Source: JACCTU01 sp963700495
GTDB lineage: Bacteria > Actinomycetota > Thermoleophilia > Gaiellales > Gaiellaceae
Direction of reading: 5' to 3'
NCBI GenBank assembly: GCA_963700495.1
Contig: CAVOXT010000001.1
Location: forward strand, 124,001-188,000
Length of the DNA stretch: 64,000 nucleotides
Positions 8,816 through 18,305 of the stretch are shown in pieces. The stretch's first letter is position 1, and each line of letters starts with the position of its first letter. The notes under the pieces were generated by a model. That model was not told where the DNA came from, searched no databases, and was given only the letters and a program-made list of their open reading frames with translations. The position numbers and the translations under genes were made by a program.

Positions 8816-9912
8816 CGCTGCTCCTCCCGTGTCTCGAGCGTGAGTGTGTGCTCGGGTCGCCACTGGAGCCGCACGTTGCGGCCGCGGGCTTCGAGCGCCT
8901 GCGCCGAGGTCGTCTCGAGGTTCTGGACGACGACCGTCAGCTCGCCGCCCCGGTCCAGGTCGACGATGTAGCGGGTTGCCATCCCCGCGTAGACGACTTC
9001 TCGGATCCTCCCTGCCTCGACCTGCGTGCCGGCCTCCGGCTGCTCGCCCTCCGCGAGGATCCGGATCTTCTCCGGCCGGACGCTGATCGTGTGTTCGTCC
9101 CGTTCGAGCACGTTCGAGACGCCGACGAACCCGGCCACGAACTCCGTTTGCGGATGCTCGTAGACCTCTGCCGGCGGACCGACCTGCTCGATGCGCCCGT
9201 GATTGAAGACCGCGAGGCGGTCGCTCATGGTGAGGGCTTCGTCCTGGTCGTGCGTGACGTAGATGAAGGTGATTCCGACCTCGCGCTGGATGCGCTTGAG
9301 CTCGATCTGCATCTCCTGCCGGAGCTTGAGGTCGAGCGCGCCGAGCGGCTCGTCGAGCAGCAGGACCTCCGGATGGTTGACGAGCGCGCGGGCGAGCGCG
9401 ACCCGCTGGCGCTGGCCGCCGGAGAGCTGCGCCGGCCGGCGCCCGCCGTAGCCGCCGAGGCGGACGGTCTCGAGCGCCTCGTCGACTCGCGTGCGCCGCT
9501 CCGAGCGCGGTACGCGCTTGATCTTGAGCCCGTACGCGACGTTCTCGCCCACGGTCATGTGGGGGAAGAGCGCGTAGTCCTGGAAGACGGTGTTGACGTT
9601 GCGCGCGTAGGGCGGGTCGTTGCCGACGTCGCGGCCGCGCAGGCTGATCGTCCCCCCGTCGGGGCTCTCGAACCCGGCGATCAAGCGCAGCGTCGTCGTC
9701 TTGCCCGAGCCCGAGGGGCCGAGCATGGTGAAGAACTCGCCGCGCGCGACGTCGAGATCGACCCCGTTGACCGCGACGACGTCGCCGTAGAGCTTGCGCA
9801 GGTCGCGCAGCCGGACGTCGGGCACGGTGGTCGGCTCCGCCGCCGGCGGCTCTTCGCTCGTGCGCTCAGCCGGCAGCGCCGACAAGCGCTTCCTCCAGGA
9901 TCCCGAGGCCAC
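8812..9912 (-). CDS. potA: Polyamine-type ABC transporter ATPase (PotA-like), copy 2
   Basis: The 366-residue ATPase shows Walker A GPSGSGKTTTLRL, signature LSGGQRQRVALARAL, Walker B VLLLDEPLGALD and THDQDEAL, followed by a TOBE_2 region from about residue 265. The annotated start at 9912 overlaps gabT by 47 bp, and the first 30 residues are not conserved in the family. An internal GTG at VPDVRLRDLRKLYGDV would give a shorter protein and cannot be excluded. It drives the PotB/PotC copy 2 channel in the same operon. Confidence 0.9.
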   Translation of the reverse strand: MASGSWRKRLSALPAERTSEEPPAAEPTTVPDVRLRDLRKLYGDVVAVNGVDLDVARGEFFTMLGPSGSGKTTTLRLIAGFESPDGGTISLRGRDVGNDPPYARNVNTVFQDYALFPHMTVGENVAYGLKIKRVPRSERRTRVDEALETVRLGGYGGRRPAQLSGGQRQRVALARALVNHPEVLLLDEPLGALDLKLRQEMQIELKRIQREVGITFIYVTHDQDEALTMSDRLAVFNHGRIEQVGPPAEVYEHPQTEFVAGFVGVSNVLERDEHTISVRPEKIRILAEGEQPEAGTQVEAGRIREVVYAGMATRYIVDLDRGGELTVVVQNLETTSAQALEARGRNVRLQWRPEHTLTLETREEQR

Positions 9913-11170
9913 GGTTCAGTTCTTCGTCGGATGCTACGAGCGGGACGAGGATGCGGACGACGTTGCCGTGAAGGCCGCAGCTGAGCAGGATCAACCCGCG
10001 TTCGAGCGCCCCGGCCGTCGTCGCCTTCGCAAGCTCGGGCGCCGGGTCTTTCGACTCGCGGTCGTGCACCAGCTCGAGCGCAAGCATCGGGCCGAGCCCG
10101 CGCACTTCGCCGATCTGCGGCACGCGCTCGGCGAGCGCTTCGAGCCGCCCTCGCAGCGTGTCGCCGAGCTCCTCCGAGCGGGCCCGGAACTCCGGAGTCG
10201 CGACCTCGTCGAGCACCGCGCAGGCGGCGGCGCAGGCGGCCGGGTTTCCGCCGAACGTCCCGCCGAGCCCTCCAGGCGCAGGAGCGTCCATCACGTCGGC
10301 GCGCCCGGTCACGCCTGCGAGCGGCAGCCCACCGCCGAGCGACTTCCCCGAGACGATCAGGTCCGGCTCGACGCCGTAGCGCTCGATCGCCCAGACCGGC
10401 CCGGTGCGCCCGACGCCGGACTGGACCTCGTCGTCGACGTAGAGGATCCCGTGCCGTTCGCAGACCTCCTTCAGCGCGGGCGGGAAGTCGTCGGGCATGA
10501 CGACGAAGCCGCCCTCGCCCTGCACGGGCTCGAGCACGACGCACGCGACGCTCGCCGGATCGACCTCCTGTGCGAACAGCGTCTCGAGACCCGCGATCGC
10601 CTCGTCGGTGCCGACCCCGCGGTACGGATACGGCGCCGGCGCGCGGTAGATCTCCGGCGCGAACGGGCCGAAGCCGCGCTTGTACGTGACCTTCGAGGTC
10701 ATCGTCATCGTCAGCAGCGTCCGCCCGTGGAACGCGCGGTCGAAGACGATCACCGCGGGCCGGCCGGTCGCAGCGCGCGCGATCTTGACCGCGTTCTCGA
10801 TCGCCTCTGCGCCGGAGTTGACGAGTACCGACCGCTGCTCGTCACCTGCGCACGGCGACAGCTCGGCGAGCTTCCGGCAGACCTCGACGTAGGGCTCGTA
10901 CATCCCGACCATGAAGCACTGGTGGAGGTAGCGGTCGACCTGCTCGTGGATGGCCGCGACCGCGGCCGGGAGGCCATGACCCGTGTTCTGGCAGCCGATG
11001 CCCCCTGCGAAGTCGACGTACTCGCGCCCGTCGACGTCCCACACCCGTGCGCCCTCGGCGCGGTCGACGACGAGCGTCGGCGTCGAGATCCCGCGCGCGA
11101 CGAAGCGTTCGCGCGCGGCGATGACCCGCTCGCTGGCCCGCACCTCCTGCAACGCCACGGCGCAATCCAT
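9866..11170 (-). CDS. gabT: 4-aminobutyrate (GABA) aminotransferase, class III
   Basis: The 434-residue PLP enzyme starts MDCAVALQEVRASERV. It shows the class III landmarks: SGAEAIENAVKIAR for cofactor phosphate, FHGRTLLTM, the Asp in YVDDEVQSGVGRTG, and the Schiff-base lysine in VSGKSLGGGLPLAG near residue 280. It closely fits GabT, which transfers the amino group of GABA to 2-oxoglutarate to give succinate semialdehyde. It is the first gene of the operon with the second polyamine transporter and is divergent from pucR, so amine uptake and GABA breakdown are probably co-regulated. Confidence 0.88.
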   Translation of the reverse strand: MDCAVALQEVRASERVIAARERFVARGISTPTLVVDRAEGARVWDVDGREYVDFAGGIGCQNTGHGLPAAVAAIHEQVDRYLHQCFMVGMYEPYVEVCRKLAELSPCAGDEQRSVLVNSGAEAIENAVKIARAATGRPAVIVFDRAFHGRTLLTMTMTSKVTYKRGFGPFAPEIYRAPAPYPYRGVGTDEAIAGLETLFAQEVDPASVACVVLEPVQGEGGFVVMPDDFPPALKEVCERHGILYVDDEVQSGVGRTGPVWAIERYGVEPDLIVSGKSLGGGLPLAGVTGRADVMDAPAPGGLGGTFGGNPAACAAACAVLDEVATPEFRARSEELGDTLRGRLEALAERVPQIGEVRGLGPMLALELVHDRESKDPAPELAKATTAGALERGLILLSCGLHGNVVRILVPLVASDEELNRGLGILEEALVGAAG

Positions 11171-11273
11171 CCCATGAACCGGGCCTGCGGGCAAGTGCCG
11201 ATGGGGAGGAATCGAAACGGGTGTTTTGGACGTCCCGTCGAGGCGCCCTGGGCAGAGTTGGCCGAGGGGCGGC

Positions 11274-11302
11274 TTGCAATCCCTGGTGGACGAGCCTAGT
11301 TT
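11274..11302 (+). promoter_or_regulatory. Putative sigma-70 promoter of pucR
   Basis: TTGCAA (11274-11279) and TAGTTT (11297-11302) are separated by 17 bp. Transcription would begin near 11309, only about 10 nt before the GTG at 11319, which suggests a nearly leaderless mRNA. This is one reason to reject the more upstream in-frame start at 11226. Confidence 0.5.
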
Positions 11303-11318
11303 TGGCCCTGGTGTCGGA

Positions 11319-12768
11319 GTGCTGACCGTCCGCGACGTCGTCGAGTTCGACGGGCTCGGCCTGTCGGTGGCCGCGGGCACGGACGGCCTCGACAACCCGG
11401 TGACGTGGCTCCACGTGTCGGAGCTCGACGATCCGACCCAGTTCCTCGAGGGCGGCGAGCTCCTGCTCACGACCGGACTCGGGATCGGCGAGCTCGCGAC
11501 GACTCAGCGCGCGTACCTGCGGCGGCTCGCGAAGCACGGGCTCGCCGGCCTCGGGTTCGGGCTCGGATTCGGCTTCGCCGAGGTGCCGCCCGCGCTCGTG
11601 GACGAGGCGAACAAGCTCGGCTTTCCGGTCGGTCTGCGTCCCGTACGAGATCCCGTTCGTGGCGATCACGAAGGCCGCGGGCACCCGGCTCGCCAACGAG
11701 CAGCTGGAGCGGCTGACCCGGGCGCTCGAGGTGAACGAGCGACTCGCCGACGCGGTGCTCGAAGGCCGCGGCGTCCAGGCGCTGCTCGCGATCGTCAGCG
11801 GTCACCTCCGCTGCTCCCTCGCCCTGCTCGACGAGCGCGGCCGCGTCGTCGCAGAGCGCCACACCGGCGGCCACTCCCCGTTCGACGACGCGCTCGAGCT
11901 GCCGCTCGAGGGGGGCGCCGTGCTCAAGGCTGCGCGTGGTGGGAAGCCGTTCGGCGAGTACGACCGGCTCGTGCTGCATCACGGCCAGACCGCCCTCGGA
12001 TTCGAGCTCTCACGGCGTCGCGCGGTCAGCGCCGCCGAGCTGCGGCTCGCGGGCGACCTGCTCGAGGACCTCGAGGGCGACCGGCTCGACGACCGAGAGG
12101 CAGCTCGCCGCATGGCGGCGTTCGGGCTCGACCCGTCGCGGCTGCACGCGGCGCTGCTCGCCGTGCCGGCGACGAACGGCGCCTCCGGCGAGCGCGTCCG
12201 CGGGGAGCTGGCCGAGCTCCTCGACCGCCGCTCGGTGCGGTACCTCTCGACGGCGCGGCCCGAGCGTGCGGGCTTCCTCGTCGAGGTCGAGACCGAGGAG
12301 GAGGCGCTTGCGCTCGCCCAGAAGCTCGTCGACGCGGATCCGTCGGCTCGCGTCGGCGTCGGCCGGCCGGGTCAAGGCCGGGCGCTCGGCCGCTCGCTCG
12401 TCGAGGCCCGCGCCGCGATCGACACGGCCTCGACGCCCGTCGCCTCGTACAGGGACCTCGGCTCGCTCGAGCTCCTGCTCTCGCTTCCGGACGCAGCGCT
12501 CGAGGCGTTCGTCGACCGCGTGCTGGGCCCGGCGGCGTCGAATCCGAGGCTCGCCGACTCGCTCGCCGCCCTGCTCGAGTCGGGCTGCCGCTGGAGCGAG
12601 GCCGCCGACCGGCTCGGCATCCACCGCCACACGCTCCGCTACCGGATGGACCGCCTGCGCGAGCAGACCGGCCGGCATCCGGACGAGCCGGAGCAGCGCA
12701 TGGAGCTCTGGCTGGCGGTCAAGGCGAGCCAGGCGCTCGCGGCGCGGCGGGGCCCGCGCGCCGCCTAG
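11319..12768 (+). CDS. PucR-family transcriptional regulator (frame interrupted near 11630)
   Basis: Two reading frames together make one PucR protein. 11319-~11630 encodes the N-terminal PucR domain (VLTVRDVVEFDGLGL ... LLLTTGLGIG ... DEANKLGFPV). After a +1 shift, the second frame (open from 11659) continues VPYEIPFVAITKAAGTRLANEQLERL and ends in the C-terminal HTH_30 domain (AADRLGIHRHTLRYRMDRLREQTGRH). Removing one G in the CCGGTCGGTCTG context restores the frame. PucR proteins sense purine or amine catabolites; divergent orientation from gabT points to control of the polyamine/GABA operons. Its TAG overlaps the stop of the convergent gene in a shared CTAG. Confidence 0.85.
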
Positions 12769-14074
12769 CGCAGACCGAGCCGCGTTCCCGTCAGACGGGG
12801 CAGCGCGGCGCCGACGCGTGCGGCGAGCGGGAGGCGTCTGCCCTCCTCGGAGGCTTCCTCGAGTGCGAGGACCGAGCGGCGGACGATCTCGCCTCCGAGC
12901 TCCTTGAGCGGGCGGGGCGGGAGGAGACGGACGCGCCGGCCGACGAAGGGCAGCCGCGACCACTCGTCGTCGGCGCCGAGCACGAGCGACGCGAGCGACT
13001 GCGCGGCGAGCCAGGTCGGGCCGACGCCGTTCCCGGTGAACCCCGCCGCGTGGTGGATCCGGCCGCGTGAGCCGACGATGGGGAGCCGGTCGGCAGAGAC
13101 GTCGATCGGCCCGCCCCAGTGGTGCGTGATCGCGCGCGTCCGCGAGCGAGGGGAGGAGCAGCCGCAGGCCTCGCTCGGCGTGGCGTCTCGTCCCACCCGC
13201 GCTGCCCATCAACACCCGCCCGTCGTTCGTCGTGCGGAAGTAGTGGAGGAACATGCGTCCGTCGGCGATCGCCTCGCCGCCCGTCCAGCCGAGCTCCTCG
13301 AGCAGGTCGGGTACCGGCTCCGTCAGGACGACGTAGGAGCGGAACTGCGCGAGCGTGCGCGAGGTCGGGCGCCAGCGGGCGAGTGCCGAGTTCGTCGCGA
13401 GCACGACGTCGCCGGCGCGGATCGTCCCGTGCGGCGTCTCCACGACTCCGTCGCGCACGCGTGCGGCGGGCGTGTGCTCGTGGAGCTCGACGCCCGCGGC
13501 GAGCGCCCGCCGGCGGAGTGCGCGCACGAGTCGCGCCGGCTGCACGGTCGCACACTCGCGGAAGAGGATGCCGCTGCGGAACCGCGGTGAGCCGCAGCGC
13601 GCGGCGACCTCGTCCCGCGTGAGCGGCGTTGCCTCGTCGGGGACTCCGAGCTCACGTGCCGTTTCGATTGCATCGCCCAGCGCGGCTTCCTGCTCGTCGG
13701 TGGTCGCGACCTCGAGCATGCCCGCCTCGCGCAGCCAGACGTCTTCGTCGAGCGCGCGCACCGCGGGGAGGATCCGGTCGCCGGCGCGCGCGAGCTCGAG
13801 CGCGCGCTCGTCGCCGAGCACCTCGCGCAGCCAGCCGAGCATGCTCCAGTACCCGTGCAGGAAGCCGCCGTTGCGGCCGCTCGGCCCGTGACCGCACCGT
13901 TCGGCTTCGACCAGCACGACGCGGAGCTCCGGGCGCTCGCTCCCGGAGCGTGAGCGCGGTCCAGAGCCCGCAGTAGCCGCCGCCGACGACCGCGACGTCG
14001 GCGTCCGTGTCGCGGGTGAGCGCAGGCGCCGGCTCGTCGGGAGGCGCTTCCACCAGCCACCACGGAACCGACAC
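12765..14074 (-). CDS. FAD-dependent amine/amino-acid oxidoreductase (DAO family), two frameshifts
   Basis: Three frames join into a DAO-family flavoenzyme of about 435 residues. Frame one gives MSVPWWLVEAPPDEP and the FAD fingerprint ADVAVVGGGYCGLW. After a shift near 13928 it continues with LVEAERCGHGPSGRNGGF. After a second shift near 13140 it ends with THHWGGPIDVSADRLPIVG and GFTGNGVGPTWLAA. Each shift is cured by deleting one base. The GRNGGF motif and overall layout resemble gamma-glutamylputrescine oxidase (PuuB) and similar amine oxidases, which fits the polyamine locus. GTG start 14074 follows the upstream stop directly. Confidence 0.8.
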
Positions 14075-15006
14075 CTAGTCGACCTTCAGGACGAGCTTGC
14101 CGTGCACGTGCCCGGCCTCGGAGAGTTCGTGGGCACGTGCGGCCTCCTCGAGCGGGAGCACTCCGTGGAGGTCGACGACGAGCCGGCCGTCGTCGACCAG
14201 CCCAGCTAACTCTTCGAGCAGGTCTCCGTCGGGGCGCACGAACACATACGACGGTACGACACCTCGCTCGCGATACGAAGGCGGCTGCACGATCGAGACG
14301 AGGCGGCCTCCGTCGCGCACTGCGCTCGCCGAGCCGCTCGTCCGGAAAGATCTCGAACGCGACGTCGACTCCCTCCGGCGCGATCTCGCGGACGGCCTCG
14401 ACCACGTCTTGCGAGCGGTCGATCACCTCGTGTGCGCCGAGCTCGAGCACGCGCCGCCGGTTCTGCTCGCTCGGCGATCCCGATCACCTCCGCGCCCGCG
14501 TCGGTCGCAAGCTGGACCGCGAACGAGCCGACGCCGCCCGCCGCGGCAGGCACGAGCACGCGCTCGCCCGCGACGAGACCCGCCCGGCGGAAGAGCGCCT
14601 GGTAGGCGGTGAGGCCCGCAAGCGGCGTCGCGCCTGCCTGCTCGTACGAGAACCGCTCGGGCTTGCGGGCGACGAACGTCGCGGGCACCGAGATGTACTC
14701 CGCATACGTCCCCTCGCCGACGAAGTGCTTGCGGCAGTACGCGAACACCTCGTCGCCGGTTGCGAATTCGACGACGTCGGGGCCGACCTCCTCGACGACG
14801 CCGGCGGCGTCCCATCCCGGCACGACCGGGAAGACGTGCGGAAATCGCCCCTCGAGCCGCCCTTCGCGGAGCTTCCAGTCGACAGGGTTCACCCCCGCGG
14901 CGCGCACCCGGATCTTGACGGCGTCGGGCGGCACCTTCGGCTCGGGGAGCTCGAGCAGCTGGAGCTTGTCGCGCCCGCCGAACTCGTGGATGCCGATCGC
15001 GCGCAC
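14075..15006 (-). CDS. Zinc-independent quinone oxidoreductase-like dehydrogenase (MDR superfamily), two frameshifts
   Basis: The protein starts MRAIGIHEFGGRDKLQL and shows the GroES-like domain (RVRAAGVNPVDWKLREG) and the nucleotide-binding motif VPAAAGGVGSFAVQLA, without the structural-zinc cysteines of alcohol dehydrogenases. Shifts near 14470 and 14325 move the frame to VLELGAHEVIDRSQDVVEAV and then to VRDGGRLVSIVQPP ... HVHGKLVLKVD. Corrected length is about 310 residues, normal for NADPH:quinone reductase-like enzymes. It stands directly upstream of the FAD oxidase (TAG-GTG, no gap), so the two are probably one transcription unit. Physiological substrate unknown. Confidence 0.82.
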
Positions 15007-15040
15007 GCGCGCAGGCTAATGGAGGTGGCGAGAGCTGCGA

Positions 15041-16096
15041 CTAGACGAGCGCGAGCTGCGCTTCGCCCTGGAGGCCCGAGACGCCGACACCCACGAGCCG
15101 CAGCGCGCCCGGGCGCTGGGAGAGCGCGCGGTCGAGCAGCTCGCAGGCGAGCGCGTGGATCCGGTCCGCGTCGTCGATGCCGCTCGGGAGCGTGCTCGAG
15201 CGGGTGCGTGTCGTGAAGTCGCCGTAGCGGAGCTTTGTCGTGACCGTGCGCGCGAGCAGCCCTCGTTCGCGAAGGCGGAGCGAGAGGCTGTCGGACATCC
15301 GGCGCAGCTCGTCGTGCAGGCGCGCGCGCTCGGCGACGTCGCGGTCGAACGTCTCCTCGTGGCTGATCGACACCGGCGGCTCCGAGACCGGCTCGACGGT
15401 TCGACGGTCGATGCCGCGGGCGCGGTCGCGGAGCTCGAGCCCGACCTTGCCGGGGAGGAGGGCTCCGAGCTCGTCGTCCGTCAGCGCTGCGAGACGGCCG
15501 ATCGTCTCGATGCCGACAGGCCGCAGGCGCGCCTCGGCGCGCGGGCCCACGCCCGGAAGCTTGCGCACGTCGAGCGGCGCGAGGAACGCGGCTTCCTTCC
15601 GGGCAGGCACGACGGTGACGCCGCCGGGCTTGCGCCGGTCGCTCGCGATCTTCGCGACGACCTTGCAGCTCGCGATGCCGAGAGAGCACGTGAGTTGCGT
15701 CGTCCCGCGCACGGCGGTCTGGATCGCCTCGCCGAGTGCCCGCGCGGCGAGGAAGTCGGGCGCCTGCTCTGTCAGGTCGAGGTAACCCTCGTCGATCCCG
15801 GTCTGCTGGACGACCGGAGCGACCTCACGGATCGTCGTCCAGACCTTCCGCGAGACGTCGCGGTAGCGCGTGTGCCGCGGCCGGACGAAGACCGCCGTCG
15901 GACAGCGCCGCAGCGCCTCGGCGCAGCTCATCGCGGAGTGGATGCCGTAGCGCCGCGCCGTGTAGTTCGCGGTCGCGACGACGCCGCGGCCGCGCGGGTC
16001 GCCGCCCACGATCAGCGGCTTCGCCCGCAGGCTCGGATCGTCGAGCTCCTCGACGGCGGCGAAGAAGGCGTCCAGGTCGACGTGCGCGACGATCAC
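15041..16096 (-). CDS. dinB: DNA polymerase IV (Y-family translesion polymerase)
   Basis: The 351-residue protein contains the Y-family catalytic motifs HVDLDAFFAAVE (metal-binding Asp), YTARRYGIHSAM, SIDEGYLDLT-like IDEGYLDLTE with the second catalytic acids, and a helix-hairpin-helix KLPGVGPRAEARL, followed by the little-finger domain. I chose the GTG at 16096 (VIVAHVDLDAFF), since Y-family enzymes normally begin just before this motif; the frame is open to a GTG at 16156. No clear beta-clamp motif was identified at the C-terminus (ALV end). I saw no convincing LexA box in the 16157-16200 gap. Confidence 0.92.
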   Translation of the reverse strand: MIVAHVDLDAFFAAVEELDDPSLRAKPLIVGGDPRGRGVVATANYTARRYGIHSAMSCAEALRRCPTAVFVRPRHTRYRDVSRKVWTTIREVAPVVQQTGIDEGYLDLTEQAPDFLAARALGEAIQTAVRGTTQLTCSLGIASCKVVAKIASDRRKPGGVTVVPARKEAAFLAPLDVRKLPGVGPRAEARLRPVGIETIGRLAALTDDELGALLPGKVGLELRDRARGIDRRTVEPVSEPPVSISHEETFDRDVAERARLHDELRRMSDSLSLRLRERGLLARTVTTKLRYGDFTTRTRSSTLPSGIDDADRIHALACELLDRALSQRPGALRLVGVGVSGLQGEAQLALV

Positions 16097-16230
16097 GGTG
16101 CTGGGATTGTGGCGGAGGCGCACGCCGACATCGGTGGGCGCTCTCTGCGCGGTCACCGCTGCCTGCGAACTTGCAGATTTGGCACAGAGGCGTCACACAC
16201 ATGTCACACCTCGCTCGCTACCGTCGAACG

Positions 16231-16515
16231 ATGAGCACGAAGGCCGTACGCAAAGCCGCTACGCCGTGGGGCGACGCCGCGCTCGTCGACGAGGTCGAGA
16301 TCCAGCAGCGCGCCGGCGAGCGCCGGTTCTCGTCGATCGTGCAGCTGCTCGAGAACGGCAAGGGCGAGCGCCTCGTCCGCTTTGCGTATGCGACCGGAGG
16401 CTCCGCGCGCCGTGGTCCCGTGACGCTCCGTGCCCGCGACCTCGCGCGCCTGCACGATGCGCTCCGGCGCCACCCGGAGCTTGCCGAGACGCTTGGTCTG
16501 GGAGGCGATGCCTAG
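16231..16515 (+). CDS. Conserved-looking small protein of unknown function
   Basis: The 94-residue product (MSTKAVRKAATPWGDAALVDEVEIQ...) has mixed charge and no membrane segment. The pattern LLENGKGERLVRFAYATGG followed by PVTLRARDLARLHDALRRHPEL looks like a small folded domain. Codon use matches the neighbouring genes. An alternative ATG at 16201 has a better ribosome-binding site (AGAGG 10 bp upstream) and would add ten residues. It is divergent from dinB and its stop overlaps that of purQ in a shared CTAG. I do not recognise a family. Confidence 0.65.
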   Translation: MSTKAVRKAATPWGDAALVDEVEIQQRAGERRFSSIVQLLENGKGERLVRFAYATGGSARRGPVTLRARDLARLHDALRRHPELAETLGLGGDA

Positions 16516-17206
16516 ACGAGTGCCTGTTCGCGTTCGCGTGCAGCGTCGACGAGCGAGGCGAGGATGAGCGCGCCGTCGGACGGCCCGAGCAGCGGGTCGA
16601 CCGCGTGCTCCGGGTGGGGCATCAGCCCGAGCACGTTGCCTTCCCGGTTGCAGACGCCGGCGACATCGTGGAGCGCGCCGTTCGGGTTGTCCTCGTAGCG
16701 AAGGACGATCTGGTCGAGGTCGACGAGCTCCGCGTACAGCTCGTCGTCGGCGTACCAGCATCCTTCGCCGTGCTTGACGGGGATCGTCAACGTCTGCCCC
16801 TCGGCGCAGCGAGAGGTGAGCTTGGTGTCGGCACGCTCGACACGCACGCGAACATCCCGACAAATGAACTCGAGCGACTGGTTGGCACGCAGGACGCCCG
16901 GCAGGAGCCCGGCCTCGCACAGGATCTGGAAGCCGTTGCAGATTCCGAGCACCGGGCCGCCCTCCGCCGCGAAGCGGTTGACCGCCTCCATCGCCGGCGC
17001 GAAGCGGGCGATCGCACCGCAGCGAAGGTAGTCGCCGTAGGAGAACCCTCCCGGGAGGACGACACCTGCAACCTCGGGAAGCTCCGGCTCCTGGTGCCAG
17101 ACGAGCACCGGATCCCGCCGAGCGCGTGGAGCGCCCACGCCGCGTCCCGGTCGTCGTTCGAGCCGGGGAAGACGACGACGGCGACTCTCGGCCGGTGCTC
17201 GCTCAC
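16512..17206 (-). CDS. purQ: Phosphoribosylformylglycinamidine synthase, glutaminase subunit (frame interrupted near 17113)
   Basis: PurQ supplies ammonia from glutamine to PurL in the fourth step of purine synthesis. The N-terminus VSEHRPRVAVVVFPGSNDDRD (GTG at 17206, GTGA overlap with purS) runs in one frame to ALGG. The rest, DPVLVWHQEPELP onward, is in another frame (open to 17138). It has the nucleophile Cys in PVLGICNGFQIL and the His/Glu pair in LMPHPEHAV. Restoring one base near GGGATCC (17110-17115) joins them into about 230 residues. Disruption of a core biosynthetic gene argues for a sequence error. Confidence 0.88.
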
Positions 17207-17445
17207 TCTCCGACCAGCTCGATCTCGAAGCTCTCGATCAACGGATTCGCGAGCAGCTGCTCGCACATCCGTTCGACCTCGGCGCGCGCCTCGTCGGCGT
17301 CGGTCGCGTCGAGCTCGAGGTCGACGAGCCGTCCGACGCGCGCCTCGCCGACCGGGAATCCGAGCCGGCGCAGCGAGCTCTCGACCGCCTGTCCCTGCGG
17401 ATCGAGAATGCCCTCCTTCGGCCGGACGAGCACGGTCGCCCTCAT
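17203..17445 (-). CDS. purS: Phosphoribosylformylglycinamidine synthase subunit PurS
   Basis: The 80-residue protein MRATVLVRPKEGILDPQGQAV... has the typical PurS start and the conserved pattern VGRLVDLELD ... CEQLLANPLIESFEIELV. PurS bridges PurQ and the small form of PurL; its presence implies a three-subunit FGAM synthase, with purL outside the window. It overlaps purC by ATGA upstream and purQ by GTGA downstream. Confidence 0.93.
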   Translation of the reverse strand: MRATVLVRPKEGILDPQGQAVESSLRRLGFPVGEARVGRLVDLELDATDADEARAEVERMCEQLLANPLIESFEIELVGE

Positions 17446-18305
17446 CGGAGCGCCGCCTCGGGATCGGCGAGGTAGTCGTCGAACGGGACGCCCGTGATCC
17501 GCTCGAAGGCCTCGACGTAGCGGGCACGCGTCCCGACGACGACGTCGTCGGGGAGCTCCGGCCCGGGTGCCGTCTTGTCCCAGCCGAGCGACTCGCAGTA
17601 GTCGCGGACGAACTGCTTGTCGAACGAGGGCTGGACGCCGCCGGGCTGATAGTCGTCGACCGGCCAGAAACGCGACGAGTCGGGGGTGAGCGCCTCGTCG
17701 CCGAGGACGAGCTGATCCTCGGCGTCGACGCCGAACTCGAACTTCGTGTCGGCGATGATGATCCCGCGCTCGCGCGCGTAGGCGGCGGCAAACTCGTAGA
17801 GCGCGAGGGCGACCCGCTCGACCTCGCGGAACAGGTCGGCGCCGACGAGCTCCGACGCCTGCGTCGCATCGATGTTCTCGTCGTGGCCCTCCTGCGCCTT
17901 TGTCGCCGGCGTGAAGATCGGCTCCGGCAGCTGGTCGGACTCGCGCATGCCCTTCGGGAGCACGTGCCCGGACGTCGCGCCGGTGGCGACGTAGTCCTTC
18001 CACCCCGAGCCGGACAGGTAGCCCCGGACGACGCACTCGATGGGGAGCATGTCGAGCCTCCGGCACTCGGTGGAGCGGCCGTCCCGGCGCAGCGCGATCA
18101 GATGGTTCGGAACGAGGTGGCGCGTCCGGTCGAACCAGAAGGCGGACAGGCCCGTCAGTACGCGTCCCTTGTCGGGGATCTCGGTTGGCAGGACGACGTC
18201 GAACGTCGAGATCCGATCGCTCGCCACGAGCAGCAGTCGCTGGTCGTCGATCGCGTACAGCTCGCGGACCTTCCCGCTTCCGACGTGGGCTGCGGCCTCA
18301 GGCAT
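17442..18305 (-). CDS. purC: SAICAR synthetase
   Basis: This 287-residue enzyme joins CAIR and aspartate with ATP in purine synthesis. Visible family features are the start GSGKVRELYAIDDQRLLLVASDRIS, VVRGYLSGSGWKDY, EGHDENID and IIADTKFEFG. I start at the ATG at 18305 (MPEAAAHVGSGK), which overlaps the purB stop by 8 bp; the frame is open further upstream but only as a shadow of purB. Part of the purD-E-B-C-S-Q block. Confidence 0.94.
   Translation of the reverse strand: MPEAAAHVGSGKVRELYAIDDQRLLLVASDRISTFDVVLPTEIPDKGRVLTGLSAFWFDRTRHLVPNHLIALRRDGRSTECRRLDMLPIECVVRGYLSGSGWKDYVATGATSGHVLPKGMRESDQLPEPIFTPATKAQEGHDENIDATQASELVGADLFREVERVALALYEFAAAYARERGIIIADTKFEFGVDAEDQLVLGDEALTPDSSRFWPVDDYQPGGVQPSFDKQFVRDYCESLGWDKTAPGPELPDDVVVGTRARYVEAFERITGVPFDDYLADPEAALR

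Noticed and set aside
16157..16200. A LexA (SOS) box upstream of dinB
   Set aside because: CGAAC is present near 16165 but there is no matching right half-site at the expected distance.
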